Shown piece by piece: positions 1-7,410 of a DNA stretch of 32,082 nucleotides (position 1 is the stretch's first letter; every line of letters starts with the position of its first letter). Origin of the DNA: Cellvibrionales bacterium. GTDB taxonomy: Bacteria > Pseudomonadota > Gammaproteobacteria > Pseudomonadales > JAHEGP01. The position numbers and the translations under genes are program-made. The stretch spans positions 1 through 32,082 of the forward strand of contig JAHEGP010000005.1 in NCBI GenBank assembly GCA_024645065.1, in the 5' to 3' direction. Below the pieces are notes generated by a model. The model did no database searches. It was not told where the DNA came from and worked only from the letters and a program-made list of their open reading frames with translations.

Positions 1-1
1 C

Positions 2-49
2 ATTGCCGGCGAGGCACGCCTAGCGCTCAACCGCTTCCCGATCCGCTGA
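2..49 (+). CDS. possible 3' end of a gene cut by the window edge
   Basis: An open frame runs from the window edge to a TGA and encodes a 15-residue tail ending RFPIR. It would be convergent with rsmJ, 27 bp away. The fragment is too short to recognise a family, and a chance open frame of this length is common, so this is only a placeholder for a gene that may begin to the left. Confidence 0.25.
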   Translation: MAGEARLALNRFPIR

Positions 50-76
50 ATACGGCAATATCACCCTGAAAGAGTA

Positions 77-880
77 CTAGTAATATTTGCCCAGGCTGTA
101 GATATCAAACCGGGTCGATTTGCCACTTAACCGGTAGCTTGGCGCGGGCCCTTCGATCACAGGCGCCTGGCGATGCCGTTTTACCACGACACGGTAGCGT
201 GCCTTCGCCAGAGCCAGCTCCAGCAGTTGCGATTCATTGTCGCCCCGAGCGGTCTTGTTGCTACTGTGCAGGAGCCACTGTCGTAGCACCTGCATCTCCT
301 TCTTGACCGCCGACTTGCCCGCACCGGAACCAAACATCGGGTCAAGATAGATCGCCTCATACTCGGGTGCCCGAGACAGGAAATCCTCAGCCCTGATCGG
401 CGCTTGCAACTGCATGCGCTCGGCGATAGCCCGCAGCTCAGATCGTTCAGACATCGCCAGCCGGCGCAGGCCATCCGCCAACAGCGCCGCTACCACTTCA
501 GATTGCTCCAGCAGAGTGACGCGGCAACCGAGTCCGGCCAGCACGAAACTGTCGCCACCAAGCCCGGCGGTAGCATCCAGCACTTCAGGACAGGCCCCCT
601 TGTGCAAGCCAAGTGCCCGGGCAATCAGTTGCCCCTTGCCTCCACCATGCTGTTGCCGCCAGGCCTGTTTGCCAGAGACAAAGTCCACCCTTACCGGTCC
701 GGGAGCGCCATTGCCGGTCTGTTGCAGGCATAAACCGGCCTCGTTAAAGCTCAGCATGAAATCGAATTTGCGGGCAGCCTGGCCGGCGTCACTGCAGTAG
801 GGCAGCCCGAGCCGGGTGGCAAGCGCTTCGGCCCTCGGCCGCAAATATTCGGCCGGCTCGGCGGTCACGGCAATTGTCAT
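77..880 (-). CDS. rsmJ: 16S rRNA (guanine1516-N2)-methyltransferase RsmJ
   Basis: Class I SAM-dependent methyltransferase of 267 aa, near the usual RsmJ length of about 250. The family methylates N2 of G1516 in 16S rRNA of the small ribosomal subunit, in the cytoplasm. Visible signatures are the GGGKGQLIARALG stretch (about residues 79-91), the SAM-binding loop LDATAGLGGDSFVLA (101-115), the acidic end of strand beta 2 (LLEQS, 123-127) and the catalytic-type motif YLDPMF (178-183), followed by a Lys-rich segment as in other RsmJ proteins. The N-terminal MTIAVTAEP looks native and no upstream start is better. The gene stands alone on the minus strand; the HD-domain gene upstream on the same strand ends 226 bp away. 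Family assignment is secure from motifs and order. Confidence 0.93.
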   Translation of the reverse strand: MTIAVTAEPAEYLRPRAEALATRLGLPYCSDAGQAARKFDFMLSFNEAGLCLQQTGNGAPGPVRVDFVSGKQAWRQQHGGGKGQLIARALGLHKGACPEVLDATAGLGGDSFVLAGLGCRVTLLEQSEVVAALLADGLRRLAMSERSELRAIAERMQLQAPIRAEDFLSRAPEYEAIYLDPMFGSGAGKSAVKKEMQVLRQWLLHSSNKTARGDNESQLLELALAKARYRVVVKRHRQAPVIEGPAPSYRLSGKSTRFDIYSLGKYY

Positions 881-993
881 AACAGCAACACTCGAGTGGC
901 ACCGCCGCCATGGCAGTCTGGGTTCGGAGGCATTGGGGAAGAATACAAGGGAGACAGGGACGGCTCAACAGGCCGGGTCTGCTGACCGTCATT

Positions 994-1010
994 CCCGCTC
1001 AGCGAGCGGG
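994..1010. other. GC-rich hairpin between HD-domain gene and rsmJ
   Basis: CCCGCT and AGCGGG form a perfect 6-bp stem around a 5-nt loop, about 97 bp past the stop of the HD-domain gene. On neither strand is it followed by a run of T, so a Rho-independent terminator is not well supported. Otherwise the 226-bp gap (881-1106) shows nothing I can name. Confidence 0.3.
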
Positions 1011-1106
1011 GAAACCGTGAGTATTTGCAGTGTCCCGGAGGCGGCCGGAGCGAGGGCCGATCATTTTAAACGCCGGTGGCTCAATTACCACCCTTCACCG
1101 AAAGCA

Positions 1107-2039
1107 TCACACTGCGAGCTCCAGCAGTGTGGAATCGTGATGTGGCGCGACGGTCAGGGCTTTTTCCAAGCGGCGTCGATTAGCCATCAAGGCTTCCATG
1201 TAGAGGTTATTGCCGCCAAAGTGCGCCTCTGCAAAGCGGTAAGCGGCCGCAAAGTAGCCATCGAGGCGCTGCTCGATAACCGACTCCACAAATCCCGGCG
1301 TCTTCACCAGCAGGTCGACCGGCGATTCGTAAACCACCAGTTCACTGCCGTCTGCCGCTTGCTGCCGGGTAATACCACCCATCTCGAATTCCTGGTAAAG
1401 GCAGTCGCGGCACTTTTCAAGGTAAGCAACGTCAGCCATCTGGGCGATAACATCGGCGGTACCTACCAAATGGCCAACCAGATGGGCCTGGCTGGATTTG
1501 AGTACGATATTTTCCGGTGATATTTCGTAACCCGTGTAGTGCACCATGCGCGCTGCCATGTCGGCTTGGGCACCGAGACCGATAGTGGGTAGATATTCCA
1601 CCAGGAAGCGCGCGCTGCGACTGACATGGGTGCGCGTATACGCAGCGCCATTACTGTGCCGGGTATCGCCCCTGCGACGAATGTATCCCGCATCGTGAAA
1701 CAGTGCGACGATCAAGCCAACCAGAGCCAGGCGGTGGCCAATCGAGCCCTGCGGCCCATGGGTTACCTCGTAGCCGTCAATCAGGCGCGCCATTGCCAGG
1801 GTGACGTCACGCACGTGACAGGCATCATGATAGGCCGTATCACAGGCATGGAAACCGGGATACTCTCCGCGGTAGAGGCGATCGAAATCCTGAAACGCTC
1901 GTTTCAGTTTCGAAAAGGGAAGTTCGGGGAAACGCGACACCAGCAAATCACGCACCGCGCGATAAACTGCGGCAGAGGAAGTAACATCTACGGTGTTGGT
2001 GACATCGTGGTCTGGCGATCTACTGGCGATCAGATGCAT
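1107..2039 (-). CDS. HD-superfamily phosphohydrolase, resembling class I cyclic-nucleotide phosphodiesterases
   Basis: A 310-aa protein with a metal-dependent HD phosphohydrolase core. The first ligand region reads YHDACHVRDV (residues 70-79), similar to the YHN..H signature of class I cyclic-nucleotide phosphodiesterases. The central HD pair is in ALFHDAGY (H115, D116), and a distal Asp sits in GTADVIAQMAD (about D196). No sensory or membrane domain is visible, so it is probably a soluble enzyme. I chose the start at 2039 because AGGGAG lies about 10 nt upstream of that ATG and the homology-like part begins soon after. The frame stays open to 2264, but the extra 75 residues are low-complexity and would cross the upstream control region. 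Substrate is unknown; cAMP/cGMP hydrolysis is inference from the motif. Stand-alone gene divergent from the LRR lipoprotein. Confidence 0.78.
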   Translation of the reverse strand: MHLIASRSPDHDVTNTVDVTSSAAVYRAVRDLLVSRFPELPFSKLKRAFQDFDRLYRGEYPGFHACDTAYHDACHVRDVTLAMARLIDGYEVTHGPQGSIGHRLALVGLIVALFHDAGYIRRRGDTRHSNGAAYTRTHVSRSARFLVEYLPTIGLGAQADMAARMVHYTGYEISPENIVLKSSQAHLVGHLVGTADVIAQMADVAYLEKCRDCLYQEFEMGGITRQQAADGSELVVYESPVDLLVKTPGFVESVIEQRLDGYFAAAYRFAEAHFGGNNLYMEALMANRRRLEKALTVAPHHDSTLLELAV

Positions 2040-2409
2040 CCTGGGTAACTCCCTGTTGTGACCGGGCGTGGTTTCATGGCCCGCTTTCAAATTCTCCGGC
2101 ATGTTGCGAGGAACCGTGCCGGCACTCCATATTCTGCAAGGCGCAGATTGCGAGTATTGTCCTGGCACCGCCCACAAGCCGCGGGGAAGCGCCGGCAACC
2201 GCCTGAAATTCCTCATGTCTAAAAGATAGGTGGGTTCCCGCCCCTGAGGTGGGAATCGGATCACAATTCAGCCAATGGCCGGTGCCAATAATTGGCAAGC
2301 GCGTCACACAGAGTGAGTGGCCAACAATCACAGCGTCCCGGGCATATACCGCGTCACCATCAGGGGTTACACTGCCCCGCTGGACCCGGCCCCACTCAGG
2401 AGGTTTGCC
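2040..2409. other. 370-bp divergent intergenic region
   Basis: It separates the HD phosphohydrolase (left) from the LRR lipoprotein (right) and should hold both promoters, though I could not pick convincing -35/-10 pairs. The clearest structure is a 13-bp palindrome at 2284-2296. Both strands have open frames here, but they only run in from neighbouring genes and show no protein-like features. Confidence 0.4.
2284..2296. promoter_or_regulatory. possible operator palindrome
   Basis: GCCAAT-A-ATTGGC is a perfect inverted repeat centred on one base, in the middle of the divergent intergenic region, with a further GCCAAT a few bases to the left. It has the form of a dimeric regulator site. No regulator is identifiable, and a chance palindrome cannot be excluded. 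Confidence 0.2.
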
Positions 2410-2844
2410 ATGGGCGATAACAATTACCGCTTGCTTCCATTGCTGGCCGCGCTGCTGTCGGGAGCCTGTGCCGATTACGAATTCAGCGTCAACGATAAAC
2501 TGGTCTATACGCCCCTTCCGCTTTTCAGTGACTATGTGTTGCCAGACCGCGGCTTGCAGGACTGCGTCAGCAAAACCATCAGTGATGAGAAAATCACCAG
2601 GGCAGAGCTGCTGGAAAGCCTGAATTGCAGTCACGCGGGGATAGAATCTATCGAGGGTCTCGAGCGTTTTACTCAGTTGCAAACCCTGAATCTGGGCCAC
2701 AACCAGCTGCGTGATGCCAGTACGCTCAATGTTCTGGGCGAACTGCAACGCGTCAACCTCGAGGGTAACCCGGAGCTGAACTGCAGCAGTATCCCTGGCA
2801 GCAATAGTTCCGTTGAGCTAAGGCTACCGCAGCATTGCCGTTAG
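2410..2844 (+). CDS. small leucine-rich-repeat lipoprotein
   Basis: A 144-aa exported protein. The N-terminus is a short signal peptide ending in a plausible lipobox (LLSGAC, Cys at about residue 20), so lipidation and envelope location are likely. The central-to-C-terminal part carries about two leucine-rich repeats of the SDS22 kind: IESIEGLERF, then LQTLNLGHNQL, then LQRVNLEGNPELNC. Cysteines flank the repeat block. The start at 2410 is favoured by a strong AGGAGG nine bases upstream; the in-frame ATG at 2317 lacks this and would hide the signal peptide. It converges with the PilZ gene, 28 bp away. Such small LRR lipoproteins occur in gammaproteobacteria, but I know of no assigned function; binding a protein or peptide partner is the only reasonable guess. 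Confidence 0.75.
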   Translation: MGDNNYRLLPLLAALLSGACADYEFSVNDKLVYTPLPLFSDYVLPDRGLQDCVSKTISDEKITRAELLESLNCSHAGIESIEGLERFTQLQTLNLGHNQLRDASTLNVLGELQRVNLEGNPELNCSSIPGSNSSVELRLPQHCR

Positions 2845-2872
2845 CTCAGGATGGGATGCTGTTTCCAGCCGA

Positions 2873-3160
2873 CTAGCCCTGGCTTGACTCATCCTGCAGG
2901 AGGTACATCAGACCAATGCCGTCCGGCTGGCGGTGTATTACCTCCATCGCCAGGGGCTCAACATTGATCATGCCGCCGTGGCGCTTCAACCTCACCTTCA
3001 AAACAGTCCCGACCGGGGGCTTGGGCGAAGCGCCGGTGCGCACAAAGATGCCGCCCTCCGAGATGTCCCTGGCACGCCATTCAAATTCGCCCAGCGCGGG
3101 GTGATACACCTCGACAAAGGCTTCGAAAGGGCAACGTTCAAACCGACGCTTTTCTATCAT
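2873..3160 (-). CDS. PilZ-domain protein (putative c-di-GMP effector)
   Basis: A 95-aa single-domain PilZ protein. Both c-di-GMP-binding elements are visible: the Arg-rich RRFER near the N-terminus (residues 5-9) and DISEGG (about 48-53), which matches the D/N-x-S-x-x-G motif. The rest predicts a beta-barrel ending in the typical DGIGLMY strand. I start it at the ATG at 3160 (MIEKRRFER), because the 20 extra residues available upstream do not resemble the family. No strong ribosome site is seen. Binding of cyclic di-GMP is a family property inferred from the intact motif. What it controls cannot be told: its neighbours (LRR lipoprotein and K+ channel) are on the other strand. Confidence 0.85.
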   Translation of the reverse strand: MIEKRRFERCPFEAFVEVYHPALGEFEWRARDISEGGIFVRTGASPKPPVGTVLKVRLKRHGGMINVEPLAMEVIHRQPDGIGLMYLLQDESSQG

Positions 3161-3324
3161 TGCTTGACCGAATCTGCTAAAAACCGGGGCGGGACTATAC
3201 CACAGGCACACCGGAACCAAACCACCCCGCGAGGATTTTAGCCGTTCGAGTCACCTGTTTCCCTGCCCCGGCATGGTTGACAGCATGCTCGTGTTCCAAT
3301 ACAAGTGAGGCTTCGGCGGGCGCT

Positions 3325-3359
3325 AAAACGACAGGGTCGAGGTGTGCAACACCCGTTTT
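3325..3359. other. hairpin in the PilZ/K+-channel intergenic region
   Basis: AAAACG and CGTTTT pair around an inner GGTGT-GCA-ACACC stem, with a 10-nt bulge on the left side. A T4 run closes the structure, so a weak terminator or a protein-binding site is possible. The 247-bp gap (3161-3407) holds the divergent promoters of the PilZ and channel genes; no clear -35/-10 pair was found. Confidence 0.25.
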
Positions 3360-3407
3360 CTGTTAGCCCACAGATCTTAAACAGTGCTAGCAACAGACGC
3401 AGAATCC

Positions 3408-4253
3408 ATGTCGCGCTATCGTTTTCACGCCCATTTTCGCGCCAGGCTTTACACGGTCATCTTCGGCACCGAAACCCCGGCCGGCCAGACCTTCGACATC
3501 ATCCTGATTTACGCCATCCTGACCAGCGTCGTGCTGGTGATGCTCGACTCCGTGGAAGCACTCTCAGCACTATATGGCTCGGCCTTCTTCCGGCTTGAAT
3601 GGTTTTTTACCCTCCTGTTCAGCATCGAGTACCTGGTGCGGCTCTATTGCTCGCCCCACCCGCTGCGCTACATGCGCAGCTTTTATGGCATCGTCGACCT
3701 GCTCGCAATACTCCCCTCCTACCTCGCTTTTTTTATCACCAACGTCCACTTCCTGCTGGTGATCCGGTTGCTCCGGGTATTGCGGGTGTTTCGCGTTTTC
3801 AAACTGTTTCGCTACCTGTCTGAAGCCAATGTGCTGCTGCGCTCGATGCGGATGGCACGGCGCAAGATATTCGTCTTTTTCTTTTCGGTTATAGTGCTGA
3901 CCTCCATTTTCGGGTCACTGATGTTTATCATCGAGGGACCCCAGAACGGCTTCACCTCGATCCCGATAAGTATCTACTGGGCAATCGTCACCATCACCAC
4001 GGTCGGCTATGGCGATATTACCCCCCAGTCACCGGTTGGACAGGGAATTGCCGCCCTTGCAATGCTGACCGGTTACGCGATCATTGCCGTGCCCACCGGC
4101 ATCATTACCGCCGAGCTTTCAAGGGAAATGAGCCGCTCCCGGCAAAAACGAAGCTGCCCCGTCTGCAAGTGCATCGGGCATGACAGCGACGCCAGATATT
4201 GCCGCCTTTGTGCCGCCCCGTTAGCCACCCCTGGCTCACAGGACATTCGCTGA
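3408..4253 (+). CDS. six-TM voltage-gated potassium channel with C-terminal zinc ribbon
   Basis: A 281-aa inner-membrane channel of the Kv-like ion_trans family. Segments in order: S1 (about 28-48), S2 (62-80), S3 (93-112), an Arg-rich S4 with R-x-x-R spacing (RLLRVLRVFRVFKLFR, 120-135), S5 (153-175), the pore helix and K+ selectivity filter TVGYGD (198-203), and S6 (210-236). After S6 comes a short basic stretch and a probable zinc ribbon (C250, C253, C265, C268), which is not part of the standard channel fold. I chose ATG 3408; the GTG at 3384 in frame adds eight residues without a better ribosome site. The VWA gene starts 24 bp downstream, suggesting co-transcription. K+ selectivity is read from the filter; gating and the role of the zinc ribbon are unknown. 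Confidence 0.92.
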   Translation: MSRYRFHAHFRARLYTVIFGTETPAGQTFDIILIYAILTSVVLVMLDSVEALSALYGSAFFRLEWFFTLLFSIEYLVRLYCSPHPLRYMRSFYGIVDLLAILPSYLAFFITNVHFLLVIRLLRVLRVFRVFKLFRYLSEANVLLRSMRMARRKIFVFFFSVIVLTSIFGSLMFIIEGPQNGFTSIPISIYWAIVTITTVGYGDITPQSPVGQGIAALAMLTGYAIIAVPTGIITAELSREMSRSRQKRSCPVCKCIGHDSDARYCRLCAAPLATPGSQDIR

Positions 4254-4277
4254 ACTCCAACACGCATTAGAAGCATT

Positions 4278-4982
4278 ATGACCACACAGAAGAAGCTTAA
4301 AAACAACCAGGTAACCCATACTTCACAGGAGGTTACAGCGTTTCTCGACAAAGCCAGGCAACTGCAAACACATTCCAGCAACGGCCGCCTGGTTTTCGCC
4401 CTCGACGCCACCGCAAGCAGGCAGCGCACCTGGGATCGAGCCTGCCATCTGCAGGCGCAAATGTTTGAAGTCGCCAGGCAGATCAGCGGTCTGTCTATTC
4501 AGTTATGCTATTACCGCGGCCTCGGAGAATTCAGGGCCCTGCCCTGGTCTGACAACGGCACTGCATTACGCCAGAAAATGTTGTCGGTGCAGTGTCTTGG
4601 CGGGCGCACCCAGATCGAAAGGCTGCTGCAGCACGTCTTGAATGAGCATCGCCGGTCGCGAGTAAGAGCCGTGGTATTCGTCGGCGATGCCATGGAGGAA
4701 GACAGCGCGACTCTTGTCTCGCTCGCTGGCCAACTGGGCATTCACCGCCTACCGGTATTCATGTTCCAGGAAGGCAGCGACCGACTTGCCGGCGGCACCT
4801 TTGCCGAAATAGCCAGGCTCAGCGGCGGGGTGCACTGCCAATTCGATGAGAACAGCGAACAACAGCTGCGTGATTTGCTCAATGTGGTGGCTGCGTATGC
4901 CAGTGGCGGTAAATCTGCCGTCGAGTCTCTTGAAAAAAGCGCTCTGCAACAACATATACTGAAGAGACTTCCCAGAGATTAA
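4278..4982 (+). CDS. von Willebrand factor A-domain protein
   Basis: A 234-aa soluble protein, almost all one vWA fold. Beta-1 reads LVFALDATASRQRTWD (about residues 38-53), where D-A-T-A-S is a variant of the MIDAS D-x-S-x-S metal site. A second strand with acidic residues, AVVFVGDAMEE (about 131-141), and a late strand PVFMFQEG complete the fold; GGRTQIER is the likely region of the MIDAS threonine. No signal peptide or membrane segment is present, so it acts in the cytoplasm. It lies 24 bp after the K+-channel gene and 141 bp before a membrane J-domain protein, all on the same strand. vWA proteins often help assemble or unfold complexes with a chaperone or ATPase, so work with the J-protein is plausible but inferred. 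Confidence 0.82.
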   Translation: MTTQKKLKNNQVTHTSQEVTAFLDKARQLQTHSSNGRLVFALDATASRQRTWDRACHLQAQMFEVARQISGLSIQLCYYRGLGEFRALPWSDNGTALRQKMLSVQCLGGRTQIERLLQHVLNEHRRSRVRAVVFVGDAMEEDSATLVSLAGQLGIHRLPVFMFQEGSDRLAGGTFAEIARLSGGVHCQFDENSEQQLRDLLNVVAAYASGGKSAVESLEKSALQQHILKRLPRD

Positions 4983-5110
4983 CACTGTTGCCTGGCAACG
5001 GCCTGCATCGTGCAGATGACGAACGGCATGATGCACACAGCTCAGCCCGATGCGTCCAGCAAGAGACCGCCGCGGCGCACCGCTTGAACCGGGCTTTCAC
5101 TCTCATCGCT

Positions 5111-5122
5111 CAGGATATCCTG
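5111..5122. promoter_or_regulatory. perfect palindrome over the J-protein ribosome site
   Basis: CAGGATATCCTG is a 12-bp perfect palindrome ending one base before the ATG at 5124 and containing the only Shine-Dalgarno-like AGGA. It could be an operator or could affect initiation. The preceding gap (4983-5123) also holds GTTGCC-T-GGCAAC (4987-4999) and a 5-bp stem at 5003-5015, but no T-run terminator. Confidence 0.25.
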
Positions 5123-5123
5123 C

Positions 5124-5852
5124 ATGGCTCGAATTTTACTGCTCATAGCCGTTGCCTTCATTGCCTATGCCGCATGGACACGCTACCGCAAACTGCCTCC
5201 CCCCCAGCAGAAGCAATATTTCTGGCAGGTACTGGCTATGGGGGGCGGCGCCTTGTTATTGTTGTTGGTTGTCACCGGCCGCCTGCATTGGATCGGTGCA
5301 GCCTTTGCAGCACTGATTCCGTTGGCGCGGCGTCTGTTGCCGCTATCGCTTCCCTTTTTACAACATCACCTCAGGCGCAGGGCAGCACGACCCGCCAGTG
5401 CCCAGGGTCCCCGACAATCCGCCGTGGCCACTGCAATTCTCAGCATGACACTGGACCACGATACCGGCGAACTGGATGGCAGCGTTACCAGTGGTCCGCT
5501 GGCCGGACAAGGCTTGCAGCAGTTGAGTGATGCACAATTGCTGGAACTGTATGCCTTCTGCTGCCAACACGACTCCGATTCAGCCCGCCTGCTGGAAAAC
5601 TACCTGGATCAACGACTGGGCGCCAACTGGCGCAATAGTAGTACCGAGACACCCGGTCAGGATTCGGCTTCCGGCCCCCAAGCCATGGGGCGCGAGGAGG
5701 CTCTACTGGTGCTGGGCCTGGAGGAAGGCGCCGGAAAGGAAGAAATCGTGCAGGCTCACCGTCGTTTGATCCAGAAGTTACACCCGGATCGTGGCGGCAA
5801 CGATTACCTGGCATCCCAGATAAACCGCGCCAGGGATATCCTCCTGTCCTGA
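5124..5852 (+). CDS. membrane-anchored J-domain protein (Tim14/Pam18-like)
   Basis: A 242-aa DnaJ-type co-chaperone with the J-domain at the C-terminus. Two hydrophobic N-terminal segments (about 3-18 and 38-51) plus a third weaker one (57-80) anchor it in the inner membrane; a conserved middle region (about 98-170) precedes the J-domain. The J-domain (about 188-242) has the catalytic HPD (220-222) in KLHPDRGGNDYLA and ends in INRARDILLS, the pattern of bacterial relatives of mitochondrial Tim14/Pam18. J-domains stimulate the ATPase of an Hsp70, so this protein should recruit DnaK to the membrane; the client is unknown. Its AGGA ribosome site lies inside a perfect palindrome. It follows the channel and VWA genes and is probably part of the same functional cluster. 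Confidence 0.87.
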   Translation: MARILLLIAVAFIAYAAWTRYRKLPPPQQKQYFWQVLAMGGGALLLLLVVTGRLHWIGAAFAALIPLARRLLPLSLPFLQHHLRRRAARPASAQGPRQSAVATAILSMTLDHDTGELDGSVTSGPLAGQGLQQLSDAQLLELYAFCCQHDSDSARLLENYLDQRLGANWRNSSTETPGQDSASGPQAMGREEALLVLGLEEGAGKEEIVQAHRRLIQKLHPDRGGNDYLASQINRARDILLS

Positions 5853-6006
5853 ACGCCTGGACGCCTGCATACACTGATCCAAAGCCGGTGGCACTGCTGC
5901 TTTGCCCGGTCGCGTGTTATTCTTGGCGTCTGACAAGGCACGAGATGCGCACATTTTGATCGGCGACTACTATGCCGCATTTAAACTCTCTCCCCAGGAA
6001 TTCGCA

Positions 6007-6444
6007 ATGACCAAACATATGCCACAATTGCTGTCTGTGATGACCCCATTCCCCTATGCTATCGACGTCGAACAAACCGTCGACGAAGCGCTGGCGATGA
6101 TGCAGAAGCATGATATCCGCCATCTCCCGGTGATGATCGAGGGCACCATTGAAACCCTTGTTTCTGATCGCGACGTGAAGCGCGCCCAACTCATTGGCCA
6201 TCGAGGCGCTGCAGATGCCGGCATGCTGGTGGGAGACATTTGCCCGGCCTCGGCCAACTTCGCCGACGTCCACGATCCGCTGGACCAGGTGCTGGAGCTG
6301 ATGATTGCGCATCGAGTGGATGCCCTTATGGTACTGCGAGATGGCGACCCGGTAGGCATCTTTACCGATACCGACGCCTGCAAAACGCTGATCGCCCTGC
6401 TGCGCCAGGTCTACCCGGAGCCGGGCGAGGACGACGTCGCCTGA
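6007..6444 (+). CDS. twin-CBS-domain protein
   Basis: A 145-aa protein made of two CBS motifs forming one Bateman module. The first covers about residues 10-70 (VDEALAMMQKHDIRHLPVM ... LVSDRDVKRA) and the second about 78-140 (LDQVLELMIAHRVDALMVL ... GIFTDTDA). Such modules bind adenine nucleotides and usually regulate a partner; as no catalytic domain is attached, this is a stand-alone sensor. The ATG at 6007 has AGGAA seven bases upstream; the open frame extends to 5902, but the 35 extra residues do not resemble CBS proteins. It follows the J-protein gene by 154 bp. An ATP/AMP-sensing role linked to the nearby channel is possible, but nothing in the sequence shows it. Confidence 0.85.
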   Translation: MTKHMPQLLSVMTPFPYAIDVEQTVDEALAMMQKHDIRHLPVMIEGTIETLVSDRDVKRAQLIGHRGAADAGMLVGDICPASANFADVHDPLDQVLELMIAHRVDALMVLRDGDPVGIFTDTDACKTLIALLRQVYPEPGEDDVA

Positions 6445-6515
6445 GCCGCACTATTCCCCGGCCGCAAGCAGGCTTTCGACGATTAAAGCCGCACGGCGCG
6501 CCGTCCGCCCTTGCC

Positions 6516-6681
6516 TAGGAGTCAGTCGGACTTGGGGGTTCGTAGCGAGGCGAGTGGGAAAGCGAGTACATTTTGACGCGATTTTGAGGCGCATAGTGGG
6601 GCTATGTAACGAGAAATCGCGTCAAAATGGGCCGGTGTCCCGCCGCCGCAGTAGAATCAGTCTAAGTCCGACAGACTCCTA
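6516..6681. repeat. 166-bp palindromic element with terminal inverted repeats (MITE/REP-like)
   Basis: The ends are 18-bp inverted repeats with one mismatch: TAGGAGTCAGTCGGACTT at 6516-6533 and the inverse of TAGGAGTCTGTCGGACTT at 6664-6681. Inside lies a second, perfect 16-bp inverted repeat. The element has no coding capacity and fills almost the whole gap between the CBS and smr genes. Its right end overlaps the smr stop codon. No clear target-site duplication is visible on the flanks. The form is that of a miniature inverted-repeat element or a large intergenic palindromic repeat; no second copy is seen in this window. Confidence 0.75.
6569..6629. repeat. inner long hairpin of the palindromic element
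   Basis: CATTTTGACGCGATTT (6569-6584) pairs perfectly with its inverse at 6614-6629. A further CATAG/CTATG stem (6592-6596 with 6602-6606) lies inside around a TGGGG loop. As RNA it would form a stable two-level hairpin on either strand and might end transcription or protect 3' ends of the convergent CBS and smr transcripts. Confidence 0.7.
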
Positions 6682-7260
6682 AACTCCTTGCTTATGCAGG
6701 AATCGTTCGCGATTGGCCGCGCTGGCCTTGTCGGTTTTTTTCAGCATCACATAAAGTGCCCCGGCACCACCGTGGTAGGGCTGGGCGCTGTGGTAGGCAA
6801 GCACTTCGGGTATATCCCGTAGCCAGTGAGCGACAAAACTTTTGAGCACGCCTGCCCGGGGAGAGCGGTCGCCTTTGCCGTGAAGAACCATCACGGCCCG
6901 CAGCTGGCATTCCATGCAGTCCTGCAAAAACGCCCACAGCTCGCTGCGGGCTTGCTCGACCGAGCGGCGATGCAAATCCAGGGTGGCTTCCGGCTCATAG
7001 CGTCCGCGACGCAATTTCCCGAATACGCCGTGCTGTACCCCGGGGCGCACAAAACTGATGATGTCGTGGGGACCGAGTTCGGGCGCATACTCGGTTGACA
7101 GGAAATTGCCCTGAACCGGCCCTTCTGCTACCGCAGCCCGGCGCCGTTGCTCAAGACCCGACTGCGCCGGCCTATCGGGCGCCAGCATAACTTTGTCGCG
7201 CGGTTTCAGCGGGGTCACATCCCCCATTTCATCTGCGAACTGTGTTTCTTTGTCTGACAT
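6679..7260 (-). CDS. smrA: Smr-domain protein (SmrA-type putative endonuclease)
   Basis: A 193-aa protein with a C-terminal Smr (small MutS-related) domain. Key motifs are LDLH (94-97) and HGKG (127-130), followed by GALYVMLKK near the end of the fold. The N-terminal 70 residues (PLKPRDKV ... DIISFVRPGVQHG) match the layout of E. coli SmrA/SmrB. The family nicks or cleaves nucleic acid; SmrB cuts mRNA at collided ribosomes, and SmrA's target is less clear. I prefer the start MSDKETQF at 7260, which has GGAACGG just upstream; an in-frame ATG at 7287 adds nine residues. The TAG stop at 6679 is formed by the end of the adjacent palindromic element, so the original C-terminus may have been longer; the tail after the Smr fold (KASAANRERFLHKQGV) is short and variable anyway. 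Confidence 0.85.
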   Translation of the reverse strand: MSDKETQFADEMGDVTPLKPRDKVMLAPDRPAQSGLEQRRRAAVAEGPVQGNFLSTEYAPELGPHDIISFVRPGVQHGVFGKLRRGRYEPEATLDLHRRSVEQARSELWAFLQDCMECQLRAVMVLHGKGDRSPRAGVLKSFVAHWLRDIPEVLAYHSAQPYHGGAGALYVMLKKTDKASAANRERFLHKQGV

Positions 7261-7410
7261 GCCCGTTCCGCGTTGGTTCGCCCCCATGTGCCGCTTCTTT
7301 CGGCAGGGGTGTGCAAATCACTCAACCATCCATGGAATACTGTTCCACAAGCTGTGCGGCCCACCGTGGATTTCAGCCCTGCGCGCTGCCTGAGCGAGGC
7401 GTGCGGCAAT

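Noticed and set aside
816-1520. 234-aa plus-strand open frame
   Set aside because: Antisense to the HD phosphohydrolase and rsmJ 5' end; composition is that of a shadow frame.
2040-2264. 75-residue N-terminal extension of the HD protein
   Set aside because: The ATG at 2039 has a good ribosome site; the extension is low-complexity and would cross the divergent promoter region.
2074-2748. 224-aa minus-strand open frame
   Set aside because: Antisense to the LRR lipoprotein, which has a strong ribosome site, signal peptide and repeat pattern.
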